64,000 nt of DNA from Microbacterium sp. K24 (GCF_004794465.1 NZ_SSDJ01000138.1:1-64000); one strand, 5' to 3'. Shown: positions 42,303 to 51,303, counted from the first letter of the stretch. Notes: generated by a model from the sequence alone, not told the origin. Numbers and translations: made by a program.

Positions 42303-42998
42303 ATGGACATCATCCTCATACCAGGACTCTGGCTCGACGCATCCAGTTGGGACGAGGTGATCCCCACCCTCGAGAGGGCGGGGCATCGCGTGCATCCGCT
42401 CACTCTGCCGGGCCTCGGCGCTCCGGCGTCAGAATCTTCCGAGATCGGGATCGCCGACTGGGTCGCCGCCGCGGTCGCTGCGGTCGATGCCCTGCCGGGC
42501 GCCGCCGTCGTCGTCGGGCACAGCGGCGGCGGCAATGTGGCGTGGGGCGTCGTCGACGCTCGGCCCGATCGCGTGGCCCGGGTGATCTTCGTCGACACCG
42601 TGCCGCCGCCGTCAGGAAACGGCATCAGCGAGTTCGAGCTCGTCGATGGGGTCGTCCTGTTCCCGGGCTGGGACTTCTTCCCCGACGAAGACGTCAGCGA
42701 CCTCGACGAGGCGACCCGTGAGCGTACTGCTCCGCTCGCGCGCAGCGTGCCCGCGCGTGTTCCGACCGATGAGATCGTGCTCCGCGACAGCGCGCGCTAC
42801 CGGGTCCCGGTGACACTGCTGATGGGCAACCTCGATCAGGAGACGTTCGAGGGCATGATCGACCAGTGGGGGCCGTACGCCGACGAGTTCCATGCGATCG
42901 ACGACGCGGAGGTCGTGAAGATCGGCTCCGGCCACTGGCCGCAGTTCTCCGTGCCGGAGAAGCTCGGCGACCTGATCAACGCGGCGATCGCGCGATGA
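42303..42998 (+). CDS. Alpha/beta fold hydrolase
   Basis: A 231-aa soluble hydrolase of the short esterase-like group. Its N-terminal strand is IILIPGLWLDASSWDEV, the nucleophile elbow is VVVGHSGGGNVAWG, and the late His lies in IGSGHWPQFS. The acid residue is probably in the LLMGNLDQE segment. The substrate is unknown. It is convergent with fabG (24-bp gap). Confidence 0.87.
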   Translation: MDIILIPGLWLDASSWDEVIPTLERAGHRVHPLTLPGLGAPASESSEIGIADWVAAAVAAVDALPGAAVVVGHSGGGNVAWGVVDARPDRVARVIFVDTVPPPSGNGISEFELVDGVVLFPGWDFFPDEDVSDLDEATRERTAPLARSVPARVPTDEIVLRDSARYRVPVTLLMGNLDQETFEGMIDQWGPYADEFHAIDDAEVVKIGSGHWPQFSVPEKLGDLINAAIAR

Positions 42999-43022
42999 TC
43001 GCCCGCGAGCGGGTTCGGGTCG

Positions 43023-43733
43023 TCAGTGCCCCATGCCCAGTCCGCCGTCCACCGGGATGACCGCGCCCGAGATGTAGCCCGCGTCGTCGCCTGCGAGCCA
43101 GGTGACGACTCCGGCGACCTCGTCGGGCGTGGCGAAACGCCCGGCGGGGATGCTCGCCTTGTACTGCTTCTGGGTCTCTTCGGGGAGCTCTGCGGTCATG
43201 TCGGTCTCGATGAATCCGGGCGCGACCACGTTCGCCGTGATCCCGCGGCCGCCGAGTTCCCGGGTGAGCGACCGGGCGAAACCGACGAGCGCGCTCTTCG
43301 ACGCCGAGTAGTTGACCTGACCGGCCGAACCGTAGAGGCCGACGACGCTGGAGATGAGGATCACCCGACCGAAGCGGGCGCGGAGCATGCCCTTCGAGGC
43401 CCGCTTCACGACGCGGAACGTGCCGCCGAGGTTGGTCGCGACGACGCTGTCGAAGTCGTCTTCGCTCATGCGCATGAGCAGCGTGTCCTTCGTGATGCCG
43501 GCGTTCGCGACCACGATCTCGACCGGGCCGAGCTGCTGTTCCACCTCGGTGAACGCGGCGTCGAGGGCGGCGGCATCCGTCACGTCTGCGCGCACGGTGA
43601 GAGTGCCCTCCGGGCCTTCGCCCGAGCGTGCGGTGACGGCGACGCGGTAGCCGTCAAGGACGAAGCGCTCCGCGATGGCGCGGCCGATGCCGCGGTTTCC
43701 TCCGGTGACGAGGACGACGCGCTGAGCACTCAT
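43023..43733 (-). CDS. fabG: 3-oxoacyl-ACP reductase
   Basis: A 236-aa SDR of the FabG type, which reduces 3-oxoacyl-ACP with NADPH. Seen are VTGGNRGIGRAIAERF at the N-terminus, VVANAGITKDTLL, the catalytic LISSVVGLYG with YSASKSALVGF, and the C-terminal SGAVIPVDGGLGMGH. The protein is unusually short in front of the Gly-rich motif but complete. The ATG at 43733 follows AGGAG with an 8-nt spacer. It lies away from the fabD-H-acpP-F cluster, as is usual in this group. Confidence 0.93.
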   Translation of the reverse strand: MSAQRVVLVTGGNRGIGRAIAERFVLDGYRVAVTARSGEGPEGTLTVRADVTDAAALDAAFTEVEQQLGPVEIVVANAGITKDTLLMRMSEDDFDSVVATNLGGTFRVVKRASKGMLRARFGRVILISSVVGLYGSAGQVNYSASKSALVGFARSLTRELGGRGITANVVAPGFIETDMTAELPEETQKQYKASIPAGRFATPDEVAGVVTWLAGDDAGYISGAVIPVDGGLGMGH

Positions 43734-43874
43734 GGGTATCACTCCTGATCTGGGCGGTGGCCCGGGTCTTCCGAGCCGTCAACGATCCTATCGAGGATGC
43801 TCCGTCGGCCACCGGCGAGGCGTTTGACACGAGCAGGTCGTGCTGGAACGCTGAACGAGACGAAAGGCATCAGC

Positions 43875-44513
43875 GTGAGCGACAACAGCTTCCCTCCCCC
43901 GGCAGATCAGCAGCCGCACACTCCGCCGCCGCCCGCGTACCCGGCGCCCGCCCAGGCACAGCCCGTCCAGCCGATCCAGGCGTACCCGGGGGCTGCGCCG
44001 TCGTACGCGCCCGCTCCCCCGCCACACGGCGGATACGGCGTGCCGGCCGCTCCTCCGCAGCCCGGCTACGGCGTCACCGCCGCCCAGCCCGGATATGCCG
44101 TGGCACCGGCCCAACCGGCGTACGGCGTCGCGCCGGTACAGCCGGGATATGCGAGCGCTCCGGTCCCGCCGCAGCAGGCCGGCTATGCGCCGTATGCCAC
44201 ACCCGGATACCCCGTTCCCGCACCCCGGCCGACCAGTGGCCTCGCGATCACCTCGCTGGTCTGCGGAATCGCCGGACTCGTCCTGTTCTGGGCCGTCGTC
44301 CCGATGCTGGCCTCCATCGTCGCGGTCGTCACCGGGCACATGGCTCTGCGCCAGACGAAGCGAAACCCCGCCCTCGGCGGCCGCGGCATGGCGTTCGCCG
44401 GCCTGATCACCGGTTATGTCGTCGTGGCGCTGCTGGCATTCACGATCGTGTCGACGGTCATCGGCGCACTCTTCTTCGGCGCCTTCACCCTGCCATTCCT
44501 GTTCTCCAGCTGA
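43875..44513 (+). CDS. DUF4190 domain protein with Pro/Gly/Tyr-rich repeat N-terminus
   Basis: A 212-aa membrane protein. Residues 1-125 are disordered and built of repeats of the form QPGYGV/QPAYGV/QPGYAS separated by Pro/Ala, about ten residues each. The C-terminal 85 residues form the DUF4190 domain, with two spans (LAITSLVCGIAGLVLFWAVV; FAGLITGYVVVALLAFTIVS) and the conserved GHMALRQTKR between them. Members sit in the actinobacterial envelope with unknown function. The start is GTG 43875 with AAAGG 8 nt upstream. Confidence 0.85.
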   Translation: MSDNSFPPPADQQPHTPPPPAYPAPAQAQPVQPIQAYPGAAPSYAPAPPPHGGYGVPAAPPQPGYGVTAAQPGYAVAPAQPAYGVAPVQPGYASAPVPPQQAGYAPYATPGYPVPAPRPTSGLAITSLVCGIAGLVLFWAVVPMLASIVAVVTGHMALRQTKRNPALGGRGMAFAGLITGYVVVALLAFTIVSTVIGALFFGAFTLPFLFSS

Positions 44514-44564
44514 GCCGCAAGACCGCACGCCGTGCGGGCCGGACCGGCGTAGGCTGGAGGCATC

Positions 44565-44915
44565 GTGAAGAACGCACGTCAGGTCCCGGCTGTCACCTCA
44601 TTGCCGCAGTCCCCACGGGATGAGGCTGATCATCGTGTGCGCCGTTACGCCCTCACGATGACGATCCGCATCGCCTGCTTCGCGCTCATGGTCCTCGTCC
44701 AGCCTTACGGCTGGTACACCTGGATCTTCGGGATCGCCGCCGCCGTGCTTCCCTACATCGCGGTCGTGTTCGCGAACGCCGGAAGCGACAGCACGGAGAC
44801 CGTGGTGGAGTCGCCCGTGCAGGAGATCGAAGCCCCCAGATCAGAGCCGACGGTCATCGAGAGCACGGATCCGACGGTGTTCACGATCCGCGAAAGCCGC
44901 CGGGACGAATCGTGA
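44565..44915 (+). CDS. DUF3099 family membrane protein
   Basis: A 116-aa protein of the actinobacterial DUF3099 family. Two adjacent hydrophobic segments (MTIRIACFALMVLVQPYG; YTWIFGIAAAVLPYIAVVFA) follow a short charged N-terminus, then an acidic Glu/Ser/Pro-rich tail. The function is unknown. The start is GTG 44565; GGAGG lies 4 nt upstream and TAGGCT 9 nt upstream, so the leader is very short. It overlaps the next gene by 4 bp (GTGA). Confidence 0.88.
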   Translation: MKNARQVPAVTSLPQSPRDEADHRVRRYALTMTIRIACFALMVLVQPYGWYTWIFGIAAAVLPYIAVVFANAGSDSTETVVESPVQEIEAPRSEPTVIESTDPTVFTIRESRRDES

Positions 44916-45106
44916 CGGAACTCGAATGCTCGCGCGCCGGCTGCCGGAGCGCGGCGACCAGCCGTGTGGTCTGGCGGAATCCGCGCATCCACGCCGCTGA
45001 CCGCGAGAAGATCTGGCTGGCCTGCGACGAGCACGTCGGCTTCCTCCACGACTACCTCGCCGCGCGGGACTTCCCGGTGACCGTCCGGGCCGGTGTCACC
45101 GCATGA
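44912..45106 (+). CDS. Small Cys/His-containing protein of unknown function
   Basis: A 64-aa protein beginning MTELECSRAGCRSAATSR and carrying a second pair in LACDEHVGFLHDYL. The Cys-x4-Cys and Cys-x2-His spacing could bind zinc. Similar short proteins are sometimes labelled acetone carboxylase in databases, which the length excludes. It is the middle gene of a coupled trio: GTGA overlap with the DUF3099 gene and ATGA overlap with the SURF1 gene. A role in cytochrome oxidase assembly is possible from context only. Confidence 0.8.
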   Translation: MTELECSRAGCRSAATSRVVWRNPRIHAADREKIWLACDEHVGFLHDYLAARDFPVTVRAGVTA

Positions 45107-45915
45107 GCAAGAGGATGACCCGGTGGAGCGTCTACGTGCTCATCGCGATCGGCTTCGCGATCGCGTGCGCGTTCCTCTCTCATTGGCAGTTCGATCGGAA
45201 CGAGTCGCGCTCCGAGCAGATCGCGCTCGTCGAGCAGAACTACGATGCCGAGCCGGTTCCGCTCTCCGACCTCATCGGCGACGACGGGGCGCTCGATCCC
45301 GGAGATCAGTGGCATCCGGTTCTTCTGCGCGGAGAATATCTGGTCGATCAGCAGCTGCTGGTGCGCAACCGCCCGCACGGCGGAACGAGCGCCTTCGAGG
45401 TGCTGGTGCCGTTCCGTGACGCGGATGGGCGCGTGTTCATCGTCGACCGCGGGTGGGTGCCGCCGGGTGACGGAGATTCTCCGGATGCCGTGCCCACGCC
45501 GCCTGAGGGCCAGGTCGAGGTGACGGTGCGGCTCCGTCCGAGCGAGCAGGTCCCGGCCTCCGGCCGCGGCGCACCGGAGGGCCAGGTGCCGACCATCAAC
45601 CTGCCGACGATCGCCGACCTCGTCGAGGGCGACGTGATCACCGGAGCCTACGGCCAGCTGATCAGCGAAGAGCCTGCGGCCGACGCGGCGCTGGGCGGAT
45701 TCGACTCCCCCACCGACGACCCCGGTCCGCACCTCTCGTACGCGATCCAGTGGATCCTGTTCGCCCTGATGGGCTTCGTGTTCATCGGATACATCATCCG
45801 CACCGAGATCGTGAAGCACCGCGAAGACCAAGAGGGAGCTCCCGCGCCCGTGAAGCCCCGCCGCCGGCGCGACGCCGACGCCGACGTCGAGGACGAACTG
45901 CTCGACGCCCGCTGA
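45103..45915 (+). CDS. SURF1 family cytochrome oxidase assembly protein
   Basis: A 270-aa membrane protein. One span lies near the N-terminus (SVYVLIAIGFAIACAFLSHW) and one near the C-terminus (AIQWILFALMGFVFIGYIIR), flanking an external domain with RGEYLVDQQLLVRNRP and VDRGWVPPGDG, the SURF1 pattern. It helps assemble the heme a3-containing subunit of cytochrome c oxidase, matching the heme A and heme O synthase genes at 61-64 kb. It ends with an Arg/Asp-rich tail. Confidence 0.92.
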   Translation: MSKRMTRWSVYVLIAIGFAIACAFLSHWQFDRNESRSEQIALVEQNYDAEPVPLSDLIGDDGALDPGDQWHPVLLRGEYLVDQQLLVRNRPHGGTSAFEVLVPFRDADGRVFIVDRGWVPPGDGDSPDAVPTPPEGQVEVTVRLRPSEQVPASGRGAPEGQVPTINLPTIADLVEGDVITGAYGQLISEEPAADAALGGFDSPTDDPGPHLSYAIQWILFALMGFVFIGYIIRTEIVKHREDQEGAPAPVKPRRRRDADADVEDELLDAR

Positions 45916-45921
45916 GGCGGA

Positions 45922-46356
45922 TCAGTCCGCCCAGGGCATCGGCCTGTCCGGCAGACGCTCACTGTCGTCCGGAAGGTGCGGCAGCTCGTCACCGCCGGCC
46001 CGGATGCACAGCCAGCGCAATTCGCCGGGGCTGTCCGTGCGGGCCCGCCACGTGCGCGCGACCCCCTGACCGACCCGGATCACGGTACCGGGCCCCACCT
46101 CGACGACATCATCGTCCAGACCCATCTGGCCGCGCCCGCCGAGGAACACGTAGACCTCCTCGATCTTCGCGTGCACGTGCCAGTATCCGGCTTGTTCCCC
46201 CGGCTCCAGGGCGTTCGCCGTCATCCCGATGTACTGCATCGTCAGCTCGTGGTCGATGACCCGGCGTCCATCCCTCGACCGCGCCGCGTCGAAGCCGCCG
46301 TGATGGTCCCGCCACTCGTCGAGCGCGCCGATCTCGACGACCTGGTATCCGCTCAT
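45922..46356 (-). CDS. Cupin domain protein
   Basis: A 144-aa single-cupin protein. The first cupin motif holds GYWHVHAKIEEVYVFLGG, with metal-binding His/Glu, and the second part has VEVGPGTVIRVGQGVARTW. It probably binds a divalent metal; the substrate is unknown. The ATG at 46356 follows GGAGGG with a 7-nt spacer. It precedes nothing in an operon and is convergent with the SURF1 gene (6-bp gap). Confidence 0.88.
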   Translation of the reverse strand: MSGYQVVEIGALDEWRDHHGGFDAARSRDGRRVIDHELTMQYIGMTANALEPGEQAGYWHVHAKIEEVYVFLGGRGQMGLDDDVVEVGPGTVIRVGQGVARTWRARTDSPGELRWLCIRAGGDELPHLPDDSERLPDRPMPWAD

Positions 46357-46375
46357 CGTGTTCCCTCCGCGCCCA

Positions 46376-46963
46376 TCATGCGTCCCCGAGGACCGCGTAC
46401 GACCAGCCTTCACCGTCCGGCACATAGACGACCCGCGTGTGTCGACGGTCGCGCGACCCCTGCCAGAATTCGATCCGCGTCGGAACGATCCGCCAGCGCA
46501 CCCAGTCGCCTGGGGCGATATCCGCCTGCGCTGCGGGCGATCGTGCCGCGAGATCTGCGGCGCTCTCCTCGGCTGTCGCCTCTTCCACCGGACCGCGCAC
46601 GCGAACCGCACGCACCTGCGGCTGCCACCAGAAGTTCAGCGCGGCCGCAGGCATGTGCGCGAGCTGTGCGCCTTTGCGTGAGGAGCGCGTGCTCGCGAAA
46701 GCCCATCCGACAGGGTCGATCGCCTTCAGGATCAGGGTCCGCGCGTCGGGAACCCCGTCGGCATCGACGGTCGCGAGCGTCGCGGTGTGCGGTTCCGGAA
46801 CGCCGTCCGCGGCCGCCTGCTGCATCCACTGCGCGAAGAGCGTGGAAGGATCAGCCGGCAACGTGTCGAGATCCCATTCCGGCGCGACGCCGGTGAGCGC
46901 GGGGCGACCGCGGAGCCAGTCGTTCAGAGAGAAGGTCTCGCGGTCAGCAGCATCGAGGATCAC
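46376..46963 (-). CDS. pdxH: Pyridoxamine 5'-phosphate oxidase family protein (PdxH-like)
   Basis: A 195-aa FMN-dependent split-barrel protein. ATLATVDADGVPDARTLILK and the C-terminal signature RIVPTRIEFWQGSRDRRHTR match PdxH, which oxidises pyridoxamine or pyridoxine phosphate to pyridoxal phosphate. It is a little short for PdxH (about 210-230 aa), so a related oxidase is possible. The start is GTG 46963; CATAGT lies 7 nt upstream, a relaxed leaderless -10. It is 30 bp downstream of the ABC-F gene on the same strand. Confidence 0.82.
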   Translation of the reverse strand: MILDAADRETFSLNDWLRGRPALTGVAPEWDLDTLPADPSTLFAQWMQQAAADGVPEPHTATLATVDADGVPDARTLILKAIDPVGWAFASTRSSRKGAQLAHMPAAALNFWWQPQVRAVRVRGPVEEATAEESAADLAARSPAAQADIAPGDWVRWRIVPTRIEFWQGSRDRRHTRVVYVPDGEGWSYAVLGDA

Positions 46964-46993
46964 CCTCTCGACTATGCCATGCGTGCGCGCCGC

Positions 46994-48592
46994 TCAGGCG
47001 AGCTCGATGAGGTCCTGGTAGTCCTGGCTCCAGATGTCCTCGACGCCGTCCGGCAGGATCAGGACGCGCTCCGGGTTGAGGGACTGCACCGCGCCCGGGT
47101 CGTGCGAGACGAGGACGACCGCACCCTCGTAGTGCGCCAGCGCGCCGAGGATCTCTTCGCGAGAAGCGGGATCGAGGTTGTTGGTGGGCTCGTCGAGGAG
47201 CAGGAGGTTCGCCGACGACACCACGAGCGTCGCCAGCGACAGACGGGTCTTCTCTCCACCGGACAGGACGCCCGCCGGCTTCAGCACGTCATCGCCCGTG
47301 AAGAGGAACGAACCGAGCACCTTGCGCGCCTCGGTCTCGGTGATGTGCGGAGCGGCGGAGACCATGTTCTCGAGCACCGAGCGATGCACGTCGAGGTTCT
47401 CGTGCTCCTGCGCGTAGTAGCCCACCTTGAGACCGTGCCCCGGCTCGAGGTGTCCCGTGTCGGGCTGGTCGACGCCGGCCAGCATCCGCAGCAGCGTCGT
47501 CTTGCCGGCACCGTTGAGTCCGAGGATCACGACCTTGGAGCCGCGATCGATCGCGAGGTCGACGTCCGTGAAGATCTCGAGCGATCCGTACGACTTCGAC
47601 AGACCGGAGGCCATGAGCGGCGTCTTGCCGCAGGGCGCCGGCTTCGGGAACCGCAGCTTGGCGACGCGGTCTTCCTGGCGCACATCGTCGAGCCCCGCGA
47701 GCATCTTCTCGGCGCGAGCGACCATCTGGTGCGCGGCCGCCGCCTTCGAGGCCTTCGCGCCGAAGCGGGCGGCCTGCAGCTGCAGGGTCGTGGCCTTCTT
47801 CTCGACGTTGGCGCGCTCCTTCTTGCGGCGCTCCTCGTCGGCCACCCGCTGGCGCAGGTAGTTCTTCCAGTTCATGTTGTAGGTGTCGATGACCTGACGA
47901 TTCGCGTCGAGGTAGAACACCCGGTTCACGGTCTCGCCGACGAGCTCCACGTCGTGGCTGATCACGATCAGACCACCCTTGTACCCCTTGAGGAACTCGC
48001 GCAGCCACACGACGCTGTCGGCGTCGAGGTGGTTGGTCGGCTCGTCGAGGATCATCGTCTGCGCATCGGAGAAGAGGATGCGCGCGAGCTCGATGCGGCG
48101 GCGCTGGCCACCCGAGAGGGTCGAGAGCGGCTGATCGAGGATGCGATCGGGCAGCGACAGGTTGTGCGCGATCGACGCGGCTTGGGCTTCGGCGGCGTAA
48201 CCGCCCTGCGCCTCGAACTTCTCGGTGAGGGCGGCGTAGCGCTTCATCGCCTTCTCGGCGACGGCAGGATCGTCGGATCCCATCGCGAGCGATGCCTCGG
48301 TCATCCCGAGATTCAGCTGACCGAGTCCGCGCGCGTCGAGGATGCGGGTGCGAGCGAGGTCTTCCGGGTTGCCGGAGCGCGGGTCCTGCGGCAGGTAGCC
48401 GAGCTCCCCCGAACGCGTCACGGTGCCGTCCGACGGCAGCACGTCGCCGGCGAGGACCTTGGTGAGCGTGGTCTTCCCGGCGCCGTTGCGACCGACGAGT
48501 CCGATCTTGTCGCCGTCGGCGACGCGGAAGGAGACGTTCTCCATGAGCAGGCGCGCGCCAACGCGGATCTCGAGGTCGTGCACGGCAAGCAC
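46994..48592 (-). CDS. ABC-F family ATPase
   Basis: A 532-aa protein with two ABC domains and no membrane span. Domain 1 has [22 protein letters not shown] and MILDEPTNHLD; domain 2 has [20 protein letters not shown] and LLLDEPTNNLD. The Arg/Lys-rich linker between them is at residues about 250-300. Such proteins work at the ribosome, in translation or antibiotic protection, rather than in transport. GTG 48592 is taken as the start because LAVHDLEIRVG matches the usual beginning; TATACT at 48645-48650 is a good -10, leaving a leader near 45 nt with no clear ribosome site. Confidence 0.88.
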   Translation of the reverse strand: MLAVHDLEIRVGARLLMENVSFRVADGDKIGLVGRNGAGKTTLTKVLAGDVLPSDGTVTRSGELGYLPQDPRSGNPEDLARTRILDARGLGQLNLGMTEASLAMGSDDPAVAEKAMKRYAALTEKFEAQGGYAAEAQAASIAHNLSLPDRILDQPLSTLSGGQRRRIELARILFSDAQTMILDEPTNHLDADSVVWLREFLKGYKGGLIVISHDVELVGETVNRVFYLDANRQVIDTYNMNWKNYLRQRVADEERRKKERANVEKKATTLQLQAARFGAKASKAAAAHQMVARAEKMLAGLDDVRQEDRVAKLRFPKPAPCGKTPLMASGLSKSYGSLEIFTDVDLAIDRGSKVVILGLNGAGKTTLLRMLAGVDQPDTGHLEPGHGLKVGYYAQEHENLDVHRSVLENMVSAAPHITETEARKVLGSFLFTGDDVLKPAGVLSGGEKTRLSLATLVVSSANLLLLDEPTNNLDPASREEILGALAHYEGAVVLVSHDPGAVQSLNPERVLILPDGVEDIWSQDYQDLIELA

Positions 48593-48743
48593 AGCGGATG
48601 TCCGTTCGTTCAGAGGGAGGGTTCGGCCGAGGGGCCAGCCTCCCAGTATAAGCGGCGCGGCAGGGAGCACCGGTCAGGAAGATCACCCCGGAGAGTGAGC
48701 GGGACGATACTCCAGAGGGATGCCGCCACCGGCATGCCGTCCA

Positions 48744-48749
48744 TAACGT
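48744..48749 (+). promoter_or_regulatory. -10 element (TAACGT) of a leaderless start
   Basis: TAACGT, 6 nt before the GTG at 48756. Confidence 0.6.
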
Positions 48750-48755
48750 GCAGGG

Positions 48756-49373
48756 GTGGACATCCTCAACGACATCATCATGCAGGCGATCGCCTCGCCG
48801 TGGCTGTACCTCGTGCTCTTCGCCGTGACGATCATCGACGGGTTCTTCCCGCCGATCCCGAGCGAGACGGTCCTCGTCGCCGCGGCAGCCGTCGCGGCCT
48901 CCTCCGGTGACGGGAACCTGCTGCTCCTCGGCATCGTCGCCGCGATCGGCGCGGCGATCGGCGACAACATCGCCTTCGCCATCGGCCGGAGACTCGGCAC
49001 GACGCGTTACCCCTGGATGCGACGACCGCGGGTGGCCGCAGCCTTCGCGCACGCCCAGACCGCGCTGGATCGCCGCAGCGCCACGCTCATCCTCGGCGCC
49101 CGCTACATCCCCGTCGGCCGGGTCGCGGTGAACATGTCCGCCGGTGCGCTCGGCTTCCGCTGGCGCCGCTTCCTGCCGCTCAGCCTGATCGCCGGCCTGA
49201 GCTGGAGCATCTTCAGCCTCGCCATCGGGCTCCTCGCCGGAGCATGGATCAAGGACCAGCCGCTGCTCAGCGCCGCATTCGGCGTCGTCATCGCGCTCGT
49301 GATCGGCCTCGTGATCGACCGTGTCGCTGCGGCCCGTCGCCGGCGCGAGTCCGTCGTTCGACTGGCAGGATGA
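48756..49373 (+). CDS. DedA family (VTT domain) membrane protein
   Basis: A 205-aa polytopic protein. Its opening DILNDIIMQAIASPWLYL and PPIPSETVLVAAAAVAASS are typical of DedA, followed by GDNIAFAIGRRLG, the amphipathic FGARYIPVGR-like segment (LGARYIPVGRVAVNMSAG) and two final spans. DedA proteins are linked to lipid-carrier recycling and proton-dependent membrane homeostasis. The start is GTG 48756. Its stop overlaps or abuts the histidine kinase start. Confidence 0.9.
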   Translation: MDILNDIIMQAIASPWLYLVLFAVTIIDGFFPPIPSETVLVAAAAVAASSGDGNLLLLGIVAAIGAAIGDNIAFAIGRRLGTTRYPWMRRPRVAAAFAHAQTALDRRSATLILGARYIPVGRVAVNMSAGALGFRWRRFLPLSLIAGLSWSIFSLAIGLLAGAWIKDQPLLSAAFGVVIALVIGLVIDRVAAARRRRESVVRLAG

Positions 49374-49378
49374 CAGAC

Positions 49379-50629
49379 ATGGCACGTCGCCGAGAGCGCA
49401 CCCCGCGCCGTCCGCGGATCAATCCGCGCACCGCTGCCCTGGTGGCGCTGTATGCGGCGTGCATCGGGCTGTACGCGAACCTCGTGCCGATCCAGACGGT
49501 CGCGTACGGCACGCCGCTGCCCCTGTCGTTCCTCCTGGGCGCGGCACTGTGCGGATCGCCGATCCTGGCGCTCTCCCGCCCGCGAGGGGCCACCCTGCTC
49601 TTCACGGCGGCCGCCTTCGTCCTGCCCCTCATCGTCGTTCCGGAACTCGCGACCCACGCCCCCTGGCCCTGGTCGGTGCCGGCGCTCGTGACCTTCGTGC
49701 TCTTCGTCGGCGTCGTCACGTTCGTCCACGGCGCCCGCGTCGGCGCCCTCCCTCTGGTCTTCGGCGTGCTCGCGGCTCTCGTCGCGCCACTTCTGCGGCC
49801 GGACATGGTCGCCACCCCGGGATCCGCAGGCAGCTCCACCGCCGACCTCATCGTGACCGTCTCCCTCGCGGCGGCGATGTTCCTCATCGCGGCGCTGGTG
49901 GCCGGTCGCCTCCGGGTGTCCCAGGAGCTGACCCGCGAGAAGGAGCACAGCGCGCTCGAGGGATCGCGGCGCGCCCTGGTCGAGGAACGCACCCGCATCG
50001 CACGGGAACTGCACGACGTCGTGGCGCACAGCATGTCGGTGATCCAGGTGCAGGCCTCCACTGCCCGCTACCGCATCCCGGAGGTCGGCGAGGCCGCCAT
50101 CGCGGAGTTCGACGACATCGCAGCGACGGCTCGCGCGTCTCTCACCGAGATGCGGCGGATGCTCGGCGTGCTGCGCACCGAGGACCAGAGCGCGGAGCTC
50201 GCCCCCCAGCAGGGCATCGACGACGTGCCGGCGCTGGTGGACAGCATCCGTCGCGCCGGCGTGGAAGTCGGGCTGGTGGTCGAGGGCGGCGACGCTGCGG
50301 CCGCCGCGAACCCCGCCGTGCAGATCGCCACGTTCCGCATCGTGCAGGAGGCCCTGAGCAACGCCGTGCGGCATGCGCCCGGCGCCCGCATCGAAGTACG
50401 TCTGCACGCGGATGCGACGAGCATCCGGATCCGCGTGCACAACGACATGCCGCCGCGAATTCCCGACACCCATGGCCCGGGGTACGGTCTTCGTGGCATG
50501 CGCGAGCGCTCCGAGCTCCTCGGCGGCAGCCTCTCCGCGGGCCCCGATGCCGACGGCGGTTGGACCGTCGAGGCGTCACTCCCCCTCAGCTCCGCCGATC
50601 ACCCCGCCCCCGAGAAGGAGACCACGTGA
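49379..50629 (+). CDS. Sensor histidine kinase (HisKA_3, NarL-type)
   Basis: A 416-aa membrane sensor. About five hydrophobic segments make up residues 15-160, followed by the dimerisation helix with phospho-accepting His212 (ARELHDVVAHSMSVIQ) and a HATPase domain (IVQEALSNAVRHAPGA, GPGYGLRGMRERSELLGG). It has no large external domain, so it may sense the membrane itself. ATG 49379 is preferred over ATG 49370 because AGGA lies 8 nt before it. It overlaps the response-regulator gene by 4 bp (GTGA), forming a coupled pair. Confidence 0.92.
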   Translation: MARRRERTPRRPRINPRTAALVALYAACIGLYANLVPIQTVAYGTPLPLSFLLGAALCGSPILALSRPRGATLLFTAAAFVLPLIVVPELATHAPWPWSVPALVTFVLFVGVVTFVHGARVGALPLVFGVLAALVAPLLRPDMVATPGSAGSSTADLIVTVSLAAAMFLIAALVAGRLRVSQELTREKEHSALEGSRRALVEERTRIARELHDVVAHSMSVIQVQASTARYRIPEVGEAAIAEFDDIAATARASLTEMRRMLGVLRTEDQSAELAPQQGIDDVPALVDSIRRAGVEVGLVVEGGDAAAAANPAVQIATFRIVQEALSNAVRHAPGARIEVRLHADATSIRIRVHNDMPPRIPDTHGPGYGLRGMRERSELLGGSLSAGPDADGGWTVEASLPLSSADHPAPEKETT

Positions 50630-51297
50630 CGATCAGCGTGCTCATCGCCGACGACCAGGCCATGGTCCGCGCCGGGTTCGCCGCCCTGCTGAACGCCCAT
50701 GAGGGCATCCGCGTGGTGGGACAGGCCGCGACCGGTGCCGAGGCGGTCACGCTGGCGGCGCGCGTCGACCCCGATGTGATCCTGATGGACGTGCGGATGC
50801 CCGAACTCGACGGCATCGAGGCCACCCGCCGCATCCTGGGGCCGACGTACCCGGCGGCGCACGTGCCGCGCATCCTGATGCTCACGACCTTCGACATCGA
50901 TGACTACGTGTATGACGCTCTCGAGGCCGGCGCCAGCGGATTCCTGCTGAAGGACGCCCTCCCCGAGGAGCTCGTGCACGCGGTCCGCGTGGTGGCAGAC
51001 GGTGATGCGCTGCTGGCTCCCAGCGTCACACGCCGCATGATCGAGCAGTTCGCCGGGCGGCGACCCCGCGCACCCCGCTCCGCGACCGCGCTCGCGGAGC
51101 TGACCGAACGCGAACGCGAGGTGCTCGTGCTGATCGGCAAGGGACGCTCGAACACCGAGATCGCCGCCGACCTCTTCATCGCCGAGCAGACCGTGAAGAC
51201 CCACGTCGGCAAGGTGCTCGCGAAGCTGAGCCTGCGCGACCGGGTGCACGCCGTGATCCTCGCCTACGACACCGGACTCGTCGAACCCTCCTCCTGA
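50626..51297 (+). CDS. Response regulator, NarL/LuxR type
   Basis: A 223-aa response regulator. The receiver domain has the acidic pair in LIADDQ, phospho-Asp55 in ILMDVRMPELDG and Lys in GFLLKDALP. The C-terminal LuxR helix-turn-helix is ELTEREREVLVLIGKGRSNT followed by LFIAEQTVKTHVGKVLAKL. It is the partner of the kinase upstream. The acyltransferase gene 98 bp downstream, with an inverted repeat in the gap, is a plausible target. Confidence 0.93.
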   Translation: MTISVLIADDQAMVRAGFAALLNAHEGIRVVGQAATGAEAVTLAARVDPDVILMDVRMPELDGIEATRRILGPTYPAAHVPRILMLTTFDIDDYVYDALEAGASGFLLKDALPEELVHAVRVVADGDALLAPSVTRRMIEQFAGRRPRAPRSATALAELTEREREVLVLIGKGRSNTEIAADLFIAEQTVKTHVGKVLAKLSLRDRVHAVILAYDTGLVEPSS

Positions 51298-51303
51298 CTC
51301 ACT

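Noticed and set aside
44912..45106. Acetone carboxylase
   Set aside because: Only 64 aa; the name seems to be propagated annotation with no supporting motif.
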